Part shown: in pieces, positions 19,029 to 30,232 of the stretch | Layout: each line of letters starts with the position of its first letter | Position numbering within the stretch: position 1 is the stretch's first letter | NCBI GenBank assembly: GCA_937146765.1 | Contig: CAKZRP010000023.1 | Span: 1 to 64,000 of the forward strand | Direction: 5' to 3' | From: an uncultured Paracoccaceae bacterium | Lineage (GTDB): Bacteria; Pseudomonadota; Alphaproteobacteria; Rhodobacterales; Rhodobacteraceae | Length of the DNA stretch: 64,000 nucleotides | The notes under the pieces: generated by a model | Seen by the model: only the letters and a program-made list of their open reading frames with translations | What the model was told of the DNA's origin: nothing | Database searches by the model: none | Position numbers and translations under genes: made by a program

Positions 19029-20108
19029 TCAATCATCCATTGCGAGGATATCGTCATCATCCTCGCTCATGCTTGGCATGTCGAAATCAAGCCCATGGGC
19101 ACCGCGGATCTTGTCCTCGATCTCCAGCGCGATACGGGCGTTGTCACGCAGGAACTGCTTGGCATTCTCACGCCCTTGCCCGATCCGCTCATCCCCGTAA
19201 GAGAACCAGGCCCCGGACTTGTTGACCACTCCTGCGGCCACGCCAAGGTCCAGAAGCTCGCCCATCTTGGAGATACCTTCGCCATACATGATGTCGAATT
19301 CCACCTGCTTGAACGGCGGCGCGACCTTGTTTTTCACCACTTTTACGCGGGTGGAATTGCCAACCACCTCATCGCGATCCTTGATGGAGCCGATGCGGCG
19401 GATATCGAGGCGTACCGAAGAATAGAACTTCAGCGCGTTGCCGCCGGTGGTGGTTTCGGGCGAACCGAACATGACGCCGATCTTCATCCGAATCTGGTTG
19501 ATGAAGATCACCATGCATTTGGAGCGGCTGATGGAACCGGTCAGCTTGCGCATCGCCTGGCTCATCAGGCGGGCTTGCACGCCAACGCTGCTGTCGCCCA
19601 TGTCGCCTTCCAGTTCCGACTTCGGCGTCAGCGCCGCCACGGAGTCCACGATCACCATATTGACCGCGCCGGAGCGTACCAGCGTATCGGTGATTTCAAG
19701 CGCCTGCTCGCCGGTGTCCGGCTGCGAAATCAGAAGTTCATCCAGATCAACGCCCAGCTTTTTCGCGTATTGCGGATCCAGCGCGTGTTCCGCATCCACA
19801 AAGGCGCAGACGCCGCCCTTCTTTTGCTGTTCAGCAATGCAGTGCAGTGTCAGCGTGGTCTTGCCGGAGCTTTCCGGCCCGTAGATTTCCACGATCCGGC
19901 CCATCGGCAGGCCGCCGATGCCAAGCGCAATATCCAGTCCGAGAGAGCCGGTTGAGCTTGCCTCGATCTCCTGCAGGGCGCCACCGTCGCCCAATTTCAT
20001 GATCGAACCCTTGCCGAACTGCCGTTCGATCTGGGCGAGCGCGCTTTCCAGAGCCTTCTGCTTGTCGCTGCTCTTCTTGTCGTCCTTCATGGTCAATAGA
20101 TCCGCCAT
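19029..20108 (-). CDS. recA: RecA recombinase
   Basis: DNA recombinase that forms nucleoprotein filaments, promotes strand exchange and triggers LexA self-cleavage. The 359 residues show Walker [10 protein letters not shown] (about 77-85), [17 protein letters not shown], the L1 and L2 loop region and [17 protein letters not shown]. The acidic tail [11 protein letters not shown] is typical. The ATG at 20108 is used; an internal ATG ([11 protein letters not shown]) seven codons later is possible. An SOS box lies upstream. Confidence 0.98.
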   Translation of the reverse strand: MADLLTMKDDKKSSDKQKALESALAQIERQFGKGSIMKLGDGGALQEIEASSTGSLGLDIALGIGGLPMGRIVEIYGPESSGKTTLTLHCIAEQQKKGGVCAFVDAEHALDPQYAKKLGVDLDELLISQPDTGEQALEITDTLVRSGAVNMVIVDSVAALTPKSELEGDMGDSSVGVQARLMSQAMRKLTGSISRSKCMVIFINQIRMKIGVMFGSPETTTGGNALKFYSSVRLDIRRIGSIKDRDEVVGNSTRVKVVKNKVAPPFKQVEFDIMYGEGISKMGELLDLGVAAGVVNKSGAWFSYGDERIGQGRENAKQFLRDNARIALEIEDKIRGAHGLDFDMPSMSEDDDDILAMDD

Positions 20109-20164
20109 TCTTCCCGTATCCTTCTCTATGTGTCACACCCGGGGGCGGACGACAATCACTGCTT

Positions 20165-20193
20165 TGTTCGCCTCTTGTTCCTTATTGGGTCAA
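20165..20193 (-). promoter_or_regulatory. recA promoter with alphaproteobacterial SOS box
   Basis: On the minus strand TTGACC (20193-20188) is followed after 17 bases by CGAACA (20170-20165). Across the spacer and -10 lies GAAC-N7-GAAC (20180-20166, seen as GTTC-N7-GTTC on the plus strand), the LexA site known from Rhodobacter and other alphaproteobacteria. This would make recA LexA-repressed and DNA-damage inducible. Confidence 0.8.
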
Positions 20194-20245
20194 AACAAGA
20201 ACATTGCAAGCCAAATCCACCACTGTTCACAGGCGGTCATCGTGG

Positions 20246-20260
20246 TTAAAGATTGGTTTA
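20246..20260. promoter_or_regulatory. CtrA-like site upstream of the sulfotransferase-like gene
   Basis: TTAA-N7-TTTA differs by one base from the full CtrA consensus TTAA-N7-TTAA. It lies 43 bases before the ATG at 20303. The gene sits next to cckA, which heads the CtrA phosphorelay. Binding is uncertain. Confidence 0.35.
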
Positions 20261-20302
20261 CGAGACGGATACAGGTTGAATTATTGCCGAGGCTTTAACG
20301 AG

Positions 20303-20899
20303 ATGATGGTGTTTTACGATGCCGGCTTGGTACTTTTATCGGTGCCCAAGACCGGAACCACGGCTCTCCAGGACGCCTTGCGCCCGAAGGCTGATTTGGT
20401 GTTGTCGGGCCCCCCGGAGTTAAAGCACTCCCCCCTCTACCGCTACAATCGCTGGATCAGACCCATGTTCGAAAAGGTCTGCGGAGCCGAGCTCGAGGTG
20501 GCAGCAGTGATGCGGGAGCCTGTCGACTGGCTCGGCAGCTGGTATCGATATCGTCAGCGCAAATCGCTCATCGGTCGCCCCACCTCGACCCTAGGTATCA
20601 GCTTTGATCAATATGTACAGGACTACTGCCAGGGTCAGCGTCCGCCCCATGCCAATGTCGGCAGCCAGGCAAAGTTCCTCGCCGCGCAACCTAACGGCTG
20701 CCGGGTTCATCACCTCTTTGCCTATGATCGGCTCCCAGCCTATCACGCGTTCATTCAGTCGAGGCTCGGCATCGAGATTGAGACCCAGCCACGCAATGTG
20801 AGCCCGCCTGCGGATCTCAGTCTCAGCGATGAAACGCTGGAAAAGCTAAAGCGCAAACACTCCGAGGAGTTTGCGCTCTATCACTCGATCCCAGGCTGA
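20303..20899 (+). CDS. Sulfotransferase-like protein
   Basis: A 198-residue protein whose N-terminus MMVFYDAGLVLLSVPKTGTTAL contains the PKTGTT phosphosulfate-binding loop of PAPS-dependent sulfotransferases. A later MREPVDWLGSWYRYRQR segment resembles their 3'-phosphate-binding region. It is short for the family, and the acceptor is unknown; capsule, lipid or exopolysaccharide sulfation is possible. The start at 20303 is chosen because the motif follows at once and a weak GAGG lies upstream. It lies alone on the plus strand between recA and cckA. Confidence 0.78.
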   Translation: MMVFYDAGLVLLSVPKTGTTALQDALRPKADLVLSGPPELKHSPLYRYNRWIRPMFEKVCGAELEVAAVMREPVDWLGSWYRYRQRKSLIGRPTSTLGISFDQYVQDYCQGQRPPHANVGSQAKFLAAQPNGCRVHHLFAYDRLPAYHAFIQSRLGIEIETQPRNVSPPADLSLSDETLEKLKRKHSEEFALYHSIPG

Positions 20900-20914
20900 G
20901 GCGCGCGGCGCAGC

Positions 20915-23221
20915 CTATTGCAATTGCGATTGTACCGTTTCGGTCAATTGGCTGAGCGAGAAGGGTTTGGCCAGGAAAACCGAATTGGGCACATCCGGCT
21001 CCGCGTCGCCAAAGGCGCCTTCGGAATAGCCGGAAACAAACACCACCTTGGTACCGGGACGCTCTTTCAGCGCTTCCCGCACCCAGGTCGGTCCGTCCAT
21101 CCCAGGCATGATCACATCGGTCACAAAGACATCAACGCTCAGGTTCGGATCCTGGAGAGTTTCCAGCGCATCCTCGGCGGATTCTGCCTCCAGAACAGTA
21201 TAGCCGCGCATCCGCAGCGCTCGGGACGCAAAGGCACGCACCGGGGCTTCGTCCTCCACGAGGAGCACCACACCCTCGCCATGCTGGGCGGCGGGTTTTG
21301 CCTTCTTTTCCACCTTCGGAGCACTGGCCGCAGCCGTGGCATCGCTGCGATAGACCGGGAAGTAGAGCGAAAACTTGGTGCCCTGACCGACAACAGAATC
21401 AACAAAAATGAACCCGCCGGTCTGCTTGATGATCCCATAGGCGGTCGAGAGGCCAAGACCGGTGCCTTCGCCGGTGCGCTTGGTGGTATAGAAAGGCTCG
21501 AATACCTTCTGAAGCTTGTCGGGGGCAATCCCGGTGCCTGCGTCACTGACCTGGATGGTGACCCATTCCCCCGGCGGCACCACCGCACGGTCGCGCTCCA
21601 GCGGCGCCTCCAGCGCCACCACCTCGGTTTCGATACGGATCTCGCCGCCGCTGGGCATGGCATCCCGTGCGTTGACCACAAGGTTCATCAGCACTTGCTC
21701 AAGCTGGCGTTTGTCGGCGCGGATCGACCGCATCACCGGATCGTGGCTGAGGGTCAGGGAGACCTTCTCGCCAACCAAGCGGTTCAGAAGATGTGTGAGA
21801 TCAGAGAGGGTCTCTCGCACATCCAGAACCTCTGGCAGGAGCGTCTGCTTGCGCGAGAAGGCCAGAAGCTGGCTGACCAGCGCGGCGGCGCGGTTTGCAT
21901 TCTCATGGATCTGGATCAGGTCGCCATAATCCTGATCGCCCTGATCGTGACGCAGGAGCAGCAGATCGCAATGACCGGAAATCGCCGTCAGCAGGTTGTT
22001 GAAGTCATGCGCAACACCGCCCGCCAGCTGGCCGATTGCCTGCATCTTCTGGCTCTGCACGAATTGCGCTTCCAGGGTCTTGAGCTCGGTCGCGTCGTTC
22101 AGGACAGCCATCAGAAGCACTTCACCCTCTTCGATCACCCGTGTGAGTGTGACCTGGACAAAGACCTCCCGGTCATCGCGTGAGACCCGCAGGAATTCCG
22201 ATTTATGCGGCGCCAGGCCCTTGGCAGTTTCCTGCAGCCAGTCGTTCATCGGCCGCCCGAGCCCCTCCATCAACTGACCGAGCTGGACCCCTTCGGCCTG
22301 CTCGATGCCAAGGAGCCGCATCGCCATGCGGTTGACCGAGACCACCTCGCCGCCGGGGCGGATCTTCAGCAATGGCACAGGCAGAGTCTCGAACCCTGTA
22401 TGGGGACCACTGTCCGCCACTTCAGCCTTCATGAAGTAGATTTCGCTGCGGCCCTGACTGCGGCTGTGTTCGTTGACGAGCACTTCAACCGGACCTGTCT
22501 TGGTCAGGAGCGTGTTGATCCGCCCCGGCATCACCGGCAAGGTGCTGAACAGACGTTCAGCGGTCTTTACCCGCTCGCCAATGAGGCTGCGCGCTGCTTC
22601 GTTCATGAACAAGACCGCGCCGGTCCGTCCCACGGAAATCATTGGGATCGGGCTCACGTCAGTGCCGCGCCCCACCGGACGGTCACCCATGTCCTCCACC
22701 CGCCAAAGGTAGCTGCCGTTGGCCATCTCATGCACCGCGAGGCGCAGTGTCCCGCGCCGGGTAATCACGTCCTCGCGCGCCGAACCGTCCAGCTTTGCCC
22801 GGCTTTGCAGGCGGAACAATACGGCGGAAGGATTGGCAAGAACCGAACGCAGGGTTCCTGAAATGGTATCGCTTTCGGAGCCCTCAAAACGTTTCAAGGC
22901 CGCGCTGTTGCAAGCGTGAATTATCCCGTCCCCATCGGTGACGAAACTGGGCGATGCATCCTTGTCGATAAATCCGGTCAGCAGTTCGCTGGCCATGGCC
23001 CGCGCTCCCTGGCGCGATCGGGACTGGGCGAAGATCATTGCGCAAACGCCGAGCAACGTGATGCCGACTGCCACCAAAGCCCGGCCGATCCAATCCGCGA
23101 CAGGTACCACAATGGGCAAAAGCATCAAGAGGACCGCAACCACAAAGGTCGCGACCAGCCGCATCTGTTCAGGGGTCTGTACCCTCAGTTTGGGTACATG
23201 CGAGAGGGGACGACCGTTCAT
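20915..23221 (-). CDS. cckA: CckA hybrid histidine kinase
   Basis: Membrane hybrid kinase/phosphatase that, through ChpT, phosphorylates CtrA. The 768 residues have two membrane helices (about 21-41 and 45-65), PAS-like sensory regions, the dimerisation helix with the phospho-acceptor His in [14 protein letters not shown], the ATPase domain ([30 protein letters not shown]) and a C-terminal receiver with the aspartate in [13 protein letters not shown] and the lysine in FLAKPFS. The ATG at 23221 has CGGAG five bases upstream; a GTG five codons earlier is less likely. Confidence 0.95.
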   Translation of the reverse strand: MNGRPLSHVPKLRVQTPEQMRLVATFVVAVLLMLLPIVVPVADWIGRALVAVGITLLGVCAMIFAQSRSRQGARAMASELLTGFIDKDASPSFVTDGDGIIHACNSAALKRFEGSESDTISGTLRSVLANPSAVLFRLQSRAKLDGSAREDVITRRGTLRLAVHEMANGSYLWRVEDMGDRPVGRGTDVSPIPMISVGRTGAVLFMNEAARSLIGERVKTAERLFSTLPVMPGRINTLLTKTGPVEVLVNEHSRSQGRSEIYFMKAEVADSGPHTGFETLPVPLLKIRPGGEVVSVNRMAMRLLGIEQAEGVQLGQLMEGLGRPMNDWLQETAKGLAPHKSEFLRVSRDDREVFVQVTLTRVIEEGEVLLMAVLNDATELKTLEAQFVQSQKMQAIGQLAGGVAHDFNNLLTAISGHCDLLLLRHDQGDQDYGDLIQIHENANRAAALVSQLLAFSRKQTLLPEVLDVRETLSDLTHLLNRLVGEKVSLTLSHDPVMRSIRADKRQLEQVLMNLVVNARDAMPSGGEIRIETEVVALEAPLERDRAVVPPGEWVTIQVSDAGTGIAPDKLQKVFEPFYTTKRTGEGTGLGLSTAYGIIKQTGGFIFVDSVVGQGTKFSLYFPVYRSDATAAASAPKVEKKAKPAAQHGEGVVLLVEDEAPVRAFASRALRMRGYTVLEAESAEDALETLQDPNLSVDVFVTDVIMPGMDGPTWVREALKERPGTKVVFVSGYSEGAFGDAEPDVPNSVFLAKPFSLSQLTETVQSQLQ

Positions 23222-23269
23222 TGCGGCTCCGTTCACAATCTTCTTTCCGCAATATCTCAGTAGTCTTGG

Positions 23270-23284
23270 TTAAAACCAAGTTAA
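23270..23284. promoter_or_regulatory. CtrA binding site upstream of cckA
   Basis: TTAA-N7-TTAA matches the full CtrA consensus exactly. It lies 49-63 bases before the cckA ATG, in the short gap after the rRNA methyltransferase gene. It suggests feedback from CtrA on its own kinase gene. Confidence 0.6.
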
Positions 23285-23317
23285 CCACAAGATCAGATCG
23301 CGAAACATTCCAACGCT

Positions 23318-24493
23318 CTACTGCGCGGTTTCCTGCCTGAAGACGGACACATAGAACCCATCCGTACCGCCCTGAACCTGCCACCCTATGTCTAGGACAT
23401 GTTGCCAGCCGGGGTGCCGTGCCAGAAATGCAGCGGTTTGCGCCTGATTTTCAACGTCCAGCATCGAACAGGTCGCAAGGGCCAATACTCCGCCAGGCAC
23501 GACCAGTTCGCTCGCCGCATCTAGGATCTGGGCTTGCAAGTTGGTCACCGCATCCAATTGAGCCTGCGTGAGCCGCCATTTGCCTTCGGGATCACGACGC
23601 CAGGAGCCGGAACCGCTGCAGGGTGCATCGCAGAGCACAAGATCAAAGGGCACCTGGGCCGCCAGATCGGCCGTTTCAAGACAGCGGATCTGCACCCCGG
23701 CGCGTGCCGCGCGCTCCGGCAGATCTTTCATCCGGCGCGGTTCGGCATCATGGACGAAAAGCGTCAGATCCGCCCGCCCAGCCATGGCCAGGCTCTTGCC
23801 GCCGCCACCCGCACAATAGTCCAGAACCCTCATGCCGTCCTGCAACGGTAGCGCATCGACGACGGCCTGGCTCGCAGCGTCTTGCAATTCCACAAAGCCT
23901 AGCATGTAGCTATCGCAAGTGCGGATCTTGCGAGCCCCTTCTGTCACATCCAGAGCGGTCGGCGAAGCCGGATGAGCCACTGCCGTAATCCCCTCGGCTG
24001 CCAAACGGGCAATTGCCGCATCCCGCGTGGTTTTCCTCAGATTCACACGCAGATGGGTAGGCGCGCGGTGGCGCAGCGCCAGCGCGGCGGCCTCGGCCTG
24101 CTCAGCCAGACTGCGCTCGAACACAGGCCAGAGCCAGTCGGGAATGTCACAGGACTCCGCCTGGCTGGAGAAGCTGCGCGGAGCCTGCATTTCTGCCTCG
24201 GACAAGGGCGCGGGAGCATGACCAAGGCCGGTAAAGATCTCCGAAGGGTCACCCCCCTGCTCCCGCAGGGCCCCCAGGAGGAGGCCACGCCCGGTTTCAC
24301 CGCCCCCAAGAACCGCATGAGACCGACGACACCGCAGCGCCTGAAACACATGGTCGCGCACGGCTGCGCGATCCTTGGAGCCCGCAAAACGGCTACTGCG
24401 CCCCCAATTGGTCAGCGCCTTTTCGGCGGCCATTCCGGCAAGGATCTCGTCCAGAATGCCAATGGCCGCCTCAATCCGGGCGGCGGGGGTCAT
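23318..24493 (-). CDS. RsmB/NOP2-family RNA (cytosine-5) methyltransferase
   Basis: A 391-residue SAM-dependent m5C methyltransferase, probably acting on rRNA. An N-terminal NusB-like region (about 1-130) precedes the Rossmann domain with the SAM motif VLDYCAGGGGKSLAMA. The two catalytic cysteines are present: motif IV DAPCSGSGSWRRDPEGKW and motif VI LATCSM. The gene lies upstream of cckA in the same direction, about 43 bases after guaB's stop. Confidence 0.9.
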   Translation of the reverse strand: MTPAARIEAAIGILDEILAGMAAEKALTNWGRSSRFAGSKDRAAVRDHVFQALRCRRSHAVLGGGETGRGLLLGALREQGGDPSEIFTGLGHAPAPLSEAEMQAPRSFSSQAESCDIPDWLWPVFERSLAEQAEAAALALRHRAPTHLRVNLRKTTRDAAIARLAAEGITAVAHPASPTALDVTEGARKIRTCDSYMLGFVELQDAASQAVVDALPLQDGMRVLDYCAGGGGKSLAMAGRADLTLFVHDAEPRRMKDLPERAARAGVQIRCLETADLAAQVPFDLVLCDAPCSGSGSWRRDPEGKWRLTQAQLDAVTNLQAQILDAASELVVPGGVLALATCSMLDVENQAQTAAFLARHPGWQHVLDIGWQVQGGTDGFYVSVFRQETAQ

Positions 24494-24535
24494 GTCTGCC
24501 TCCCGCGAGAAATGATCGCCAACACCGAACCGACC

Positions 24536-26140
<1,605 letters not shown>

Positions 26141-26170
26141 TCAGGAAATGAAACTGGCTCGGAGCGCCCC

Positions 26171-27319
26171 ATGTCTGCCCCCCTTGATGGTCTGATCGTC
26201 CTCGACCTGACCCATGTTCTCGCCGGCCCCTATGCCTCGATGACCCTTGCCGATCTGGGCGCCCGCGTGATCAAGGTCGAACGCCCGGGTCTGGGTGACG
26301 ACACCCGCGCTTTCCCCCCCTTCAAGAACGGACAGAGCGCCTATTTCGCCACCATCAACCACGGCAAGGAAAGCATAGCCCTGAACTTGAAGAACGTCGA
26401 GGATCGCGCTGTCTTTGAGCAGCTTTTGACCCGTAGCGACATAGTTCTGGAAAACTACCGCCCCGGGGTGATGGAGCGGTTGGGCTACGGTTGGGAAGAG
26501 CTTCACAGCCGCTTTCCGCGGCTGATCTACGGTGCCGTCTCCGGGTTCGGGCACACCGGCCCGGATAGCCAACGCCCCGCTTACGACATGGTCGTGCAGG
26601 CACGTGGCGGGGTGATGTCGATCACTGGCGAGCGCGATCGAGAGCCGGTGCGGGTTGGCGCCTCCATCGGCGACATAGCAGCCGGAATGTTTCTGACACA
26701 GGGTATCCTGGCGGCCCTCCTGCATCGGCAAACCTCCGGCTTGGGTCAAAAGGTGGACATTGCCATGCTCGACAGCCAGCTTGCGCTGCTTGAACACGCC
26801 ATCGCACTGACGTCGGTCAACAGGACACCTCCGCGCCCCTCCGGAGCACGACATCCCTCGATCACCCCTTTCGAGACCTTTCACGCAAAGGACGGGCTTT
26901 TTGTGATCGCCGCCGGAAATGACGCGCTCTTCGCCCGACTCTGTCAGGCACTCGCCTTGCCGCTCGACGGCGATCCGCGTTTTGCAACGAACCCGGCCAG
27001 ATGCGAAAATGCGCGCCTTCTCAAGCGGTTGATCGAATCTGTCACACTAGAGAAAGACAAGCAGCACTGGATAGACGTCCTGACCGAGGCCGGAGTGCCG
27101 ACGGGCCCGATCCAGGATGTCGCCGAGGTGATGCGCGACCCGCAGATCCTGGCACGCAACATGGTTGTCGACGTTTTGGACCGCACTGGGCGCCCCGCCT
27201 ATGTCGCGGCCGGCAATCCTATCAAGATGAGTGCCCTGGCAGATCCGGCCACACGTCCACCAGCGCCGAGGCTGGACGAGAACCGGCAGGAGATTCTCGA
27301 CTGGCTGGCGCGCGACTAA
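26171..27319 (+). CDS. CaiB/BaiF (family III) CoA transferase
   Basis: A 382-residue class III CoA transferase with the N-terminal LDGLIVLDLTHVLAGPYASM, the IKVERPGLGDDTR motif and the catalytic aspartate in RPAYDMVVQARGG. Family members move CoA between acyl donors and carboxylic acids such as carnitine, oxalate or mesaconate; the substrate cannot be told from the neighbourhood. It starts opposite guaB and ends 128 bases before the ASKHA gene. Confidence 0.92.
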   Translation: MSAPLDGLIVLDLTHVLAGPYASMTLADLGARVIKVERPGLGDDTRAFPPFKNGQSAYFATINHGKESIALNLKNVEDRAVFEQLLTRSDIVLENYRPGVMERLGYGWEELHSRFPRLIYGAVSGFGHTGPDSQRPAYDMVVQARGGVMSITGERDREPVRVGASIGDIAAGMFLTQGILAALLHRQTSGLGQKVDIAMLDSQLALLEHAIALTSVNRTPPRPSGARHPSITPFETFHAKDGLFVIAAGNDALFARLCQALALPLDGDPRFATNPARCENARLLKRLIESVTLEKDKQHWIDVLTEAGVPTGPIQDVAEVMRDPQILARNMVVDVLDRTGRPAYVAAGNPIKMSALADPATRPPAPRLDENRQEILDWLARD

Positions 27320-27447
27320 CTTGGCGACTACGCCGCAAATTCTTGCCGCGATGCCGCCTCCGGGCCCAAATATGACGGTGCTTGCCTTTCGCGAGACGAA
27401 AAGTGACATATGCTCCGCATGAATTGCGGACCAAAAGAGCTTGAGCC

Positions 27448-29493
27448 ATGTCAGACGATCCCCTCGTTGTCTTCACCCCTTCCGGCAAGCGCGGACGCTT
27501 TCCCGTCGGCACCCCGGTGCTGACGGCCGCCCGACAGTTGGGCGTCGATCTCGACTCCGTCTGCGGCGGGCGCGGGATCTGTTCGAAATGTCAAATCACC
27601 CCGTCCTATGGCGAATTTTCCAAACATGGCGTCACCGTAGAGGCCGATGCGCTCAGTGAATGGAACGCGGTGGAACAACGCTACAAGGACAAGCGAGGGC
27701 TGATCGACGGCCGCCGTCTGGGATGCCAAGCCAAGATCGAGCGCGACGTGGTCATCGACGTCCCGCCGGAAAGCCAGGTGCACAAGCAGGTGGTGCGCAA
27801 ACGTGCCGAAGCGCGTGAGATCACCATGAATCCCTCGACCCGCCTCTACTACGTGGAGGTGGAAAAGCCCGATATGCACAAGCCCTCCGGCGATATGGAG
27901 CGGTTGGTCGAGGCCCTGGAAGACCAGTGGCAACTCAACGGGGTGAAGACCGATCTTCACATCCTGCACCAGTTGCAACCTGTTCTGCGCAAGGGAGACT
28001 GGAAAGTCACGGTAGCCATCCACCTCGGAGATGACACCCACCCGCCAAAGATCATGCACATCTGGCCCGGCTACTACGAAGGCACCGTCTACGGGCTTGC
28101 CGTCGATCTCGGCTCCACCACCATTGCCGCGCATCTCTGCGATCTTAAGACCGGCGAGGTGGTGGCCTCGTCCGGAATCATGAACCCGCAGATCCGCTTT
28201 GGCGAAGACCTGATGAGCCGGGTCTCTTATGCGATGATGAACAAGGGCGGCGATCAGGAGATGACCCGCGCGGTGCGCGAGGGCATGAACGCACTCTTCA
28301 CCCAGATCGCCACCGAAGCTTCGATCGACAAGGCCCTGATTGTCGACGCTGTTTTTGTCTGCAACCCGGTGATGCACCACCTCTTCCTCGGCATAGATCC
28401 CTTCGAGTTGGGCCAAGCTCCCTTTGCGCTGGCGACCTCCCGGTCGCTCTCGCTGCGTGCCGTCGAGCTGGAATTGAATATCCATCCGGCGGCGCGGGTC
28501 TATCTGTTGCCCTGTATCGCCGGGCACGTCGGTGCGGATGCGGCAGCGGTTGCCCTATCCGAGGCGCCAGACAAGTCCGAGGATCTCGTACTCGTTGTCG
28601 ACGTCGGAACAAACGCCGAGATCCTGTTGGGAAACAAGGAAAAAGTGCTTGCCTGTTCTTCCCCGACCGGACCTGCCTTTGAGGGCGCGCAAATTTCCTC
28701 CGGTCAGCGTGCGGCGCCCGGTGCGATTGAACGGGTCGAGATCGACCCCGTTACCAAGGAGCCCCGGTTCCGGGTCATCGGGTCCGAGATCTGGTCGGAC
28801 GAGGACGGCTTTGCCGAGAGTATCGCAACCACCGGCATCACCGGAATCTGCGGCTCCGGCATCATCGAGGTGATTGCCGAGATGCGCCTTGCGGGCCTTC
28901 TGGACGCCTCCGGCCTGATCGGTTCCGCCGAGCAGACCGGATCTGCCCGCTGTGTGCCCGAGGGGCGCACCAATGCCTATCTCCTCTGGGATGGCAGCGC
29001 CGAGGGTGGCCCCCGCATTACCGTTACCAACCCCGACATTCGGGCGATCCAGATGGCCAAGGCAGCACTTTATTCCGGTGCTCGTCTCTTGATGGACAAG
29101 GTCGGCGTCGACACCGTGGATCGCGTGGTTCTGGCCGGTGCCTTTGGCGCCCATATCTCTGCCAAACACGCGATGGTGCTCGGCATGATCCCCGACTGCC
29201 CGCTGGAGAAGGTCACCAGCGCTGGGAATGCCGCCGGAACCGGCGCTCGCATCGCACTGCTGAACACCGACGCGCGCAAGGAAATCGAGGAAACCGTGCG
29301 CAATATCGAGAAGGTAGAGACCGCAGTTGAACCTCGCTTCCAGGAGCATTTTGTGAATGCTTCGGCCATTCCGAACTCTGCCGATCCCTTCCCGATCTTG
29401 AACACCCTTGTCACCCTCCCCGAAGTCTCCTTCAACGCCGGCGGCGGCGATGGCGACGGGCCTGGTGGCCGCCGCAGACGGCGGCGCGGCTGA
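27448..29493 (+). CDS. ASKHA-domain 2Fe-2S corrinoid-activation protein (RamA/RACE-like)
   Basis: A 681-residue protein of the RACE type, which reductively reactivates corrinoid proteins at the cost of ATP. Residues about 1-100 form a plant-type ferredoxin with cysteines C39, C45, C48 (VCGGRGICSKC) and C93. A linker follows, and then an ASKHA ATPase region with AVDLGSTTIAAHLCDL, DVGTNAEILLGN, TGICGSGIIEV and VVLAGAFGAHIS. The C-terminal tail is glycine- and arginine-rich. Such genes usually sit beside MttB-type methyltransferases and corrinoid proteins; none is in this window, so its partner lies elsewhere. Confidence 0.9.
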   Translation: MSDDPLVVFTPSGKRGRFPVGTPVLTAARQLGVDLDSVCGGRGICSKCQITPSYGEFSKHGVTVEADALSEWNAVEQRYKDKRGLIDGRRLGCQAKIERDVVIDVPPESQVHKQVVRKRAEAREITMNPSTRLYYVEVEKPDMHKPSGDMERLVEALEDQWQLNGVKTDLHILHQLQPVLRKGDWKVTVAIHLGDDTHPPKIMHIWPGYYEGTVYGLAVDLGSTTIAAHLCDLKTGEVVASSGIMNPQIRFGEDLMSRVSYAMMNKGGDQEMTRAVREGMNALFTQIATEASIDKALIVDAVFVCNPVMHHLFLGIDPFELGQAPFALATSRSLSLRAVELELNIHPAARVYLLPCIAGHVGADAAAVALSEAPDKSEDLVLVVDVGTNAEILLGNKEKVLACSSPTGPAFEGAQISSGQRAAPGAIERVEIDPVTKEPRFRVIGSEIWSDEDGFAESIATTGITGICGSGIIEVIAEMRLAGLLDASGLIGSAEQTGSARCVPEGRTNAYLLWDGSAEGGPRITVTNPDIRAIQMAKAALYSGARLLMDKVGVDTVDRVVLAGAFGAHISAKHAMVLGMIPDCPLEKVTSAGNAAGTGARIALLNTDARKEIEETVRNIEKVETAVEPRFQEHFVNASAIPNSADPFPILNTLVTLPEVSFNAGGGDGDGPGGRRRRRRG

Positions 29494-29557
29494 GGGCAAA
29501 GAAATCCGCGGCGGCGCTCTTGACGTCCCTTGCGCCGCCGCTTAAAGCTCAGGCTGC

Positions 29558-29631
29558 GCGGGTATGGTGAAATGGTATCACACGAGCTTCCCAAGCTCTT
29601 GGCGCGGGTTCGATTCCCGCTACCCGCTCCA
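29558..29631 (+). tRNA. tRNA-Gly (anticodon CCC)
   Basis: A 74-nt cloverleaf: acceptor stem GCGGGTA / TACCCGC, D-loop AATGGTAT, anticodon loop TTCCCAA giving anticodon CCC, T-arm GCGGG-TTCGATT-CCCGC, discriminator T and an encoded CCA end. The outermost pair of the anticodon stem is a C-T mismatch (CGAGC / GCTCT). It reads GGG glycine codons. Confidence 0.95.
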
Positions 29632-29731
29632 ATCTCGCTCAGTATTTTCTCCTATCACGCGCGCTGGCCTGAGCGTTCTGCAATGCAGAATACTCTTGCG
29701 CGTTTCTGGTGCGCGGCCTAGATCCAAAGAC

Positions 29732-30205
29732 ATGGATACGCGCTTTCTCACCCCGCTCAACCCCGACGAACAACTCGCCCATGGCCTGCCCAAGCCAGTG
29801 CCCATGGCGATGGCAGATCGGGTGCGGTTCTCCGAGATCGACATTCTCCAACATGTGAACAACAAGGCCTATCTCGACTGGTTCGAGGCCCTCCGGGTTC
29901 ACTACTACAACACGCATTTCCGCCAGCATTTCGGCGACCTGCAGCCGCGTCACGTGGTGCGCAATGCCAATATCCACTACGTTAAGGAAATGGTTCTGGG
30001 GGAAACCTATGTGACCACCGCGCGGGTTCTGTCCTTCCGGCGCACGTCCTACACGATGGAGCAACAGATCTGGTGCGGCGACCTGCGCGCCACGATGGAG
30101 GGCGTGATGGTCTTCCGCACACCGGATGGCAAGTCAGGTTATCCGATCCCGGACAGCCTGCGTCGCCAATTCGCCGAACTGGACGGGGCCATCGCAGCAG
30201 AGTGA
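29732..30205 (+). CDS. Acyl-CoA thioesterase (4HBT hotdog family)
   Basis: A 157-residue single hotdog-fold protein. The VRFSEIDILQHVNNKAYLDWFEALR stretch carries the conserved aspartate and HVNN motif of 4-hydroxybenzoyl-CoA thioesterase-type enzymes. It probably hydrolyses a short or medium acyl-CoA. The frame stays open back into the tRNA, but the ATG at 29732 is the first sensible start outside the tRNA and fits homologue length. It is convergent with pgl. Confidence 0.87.
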   Translation: MDTRFLTPLNPDEQLAHGLPKPVPMAMADRVRFSEIDILQHVNNKAYLDWFEALRVHYYNTHFRQHFGDLQPRHVVRNANIHYVKEMVLGETYVTTARVLSFRRTSYTMEQQIWCGDLRATMEGVMVFRTPDGKSGYPIPDSLRRQFAELDGAIAAE

Positions 30206-30232
30206 CCCTCGCCCTGCCCTGATTTCAATGCC

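Noticed and set aside
29564..29731. Thioesterase start inside the tRNA-Gly gene
   Set aside because: The frame is open by chance through the tRNA; the ATG at 29732 matches the family.
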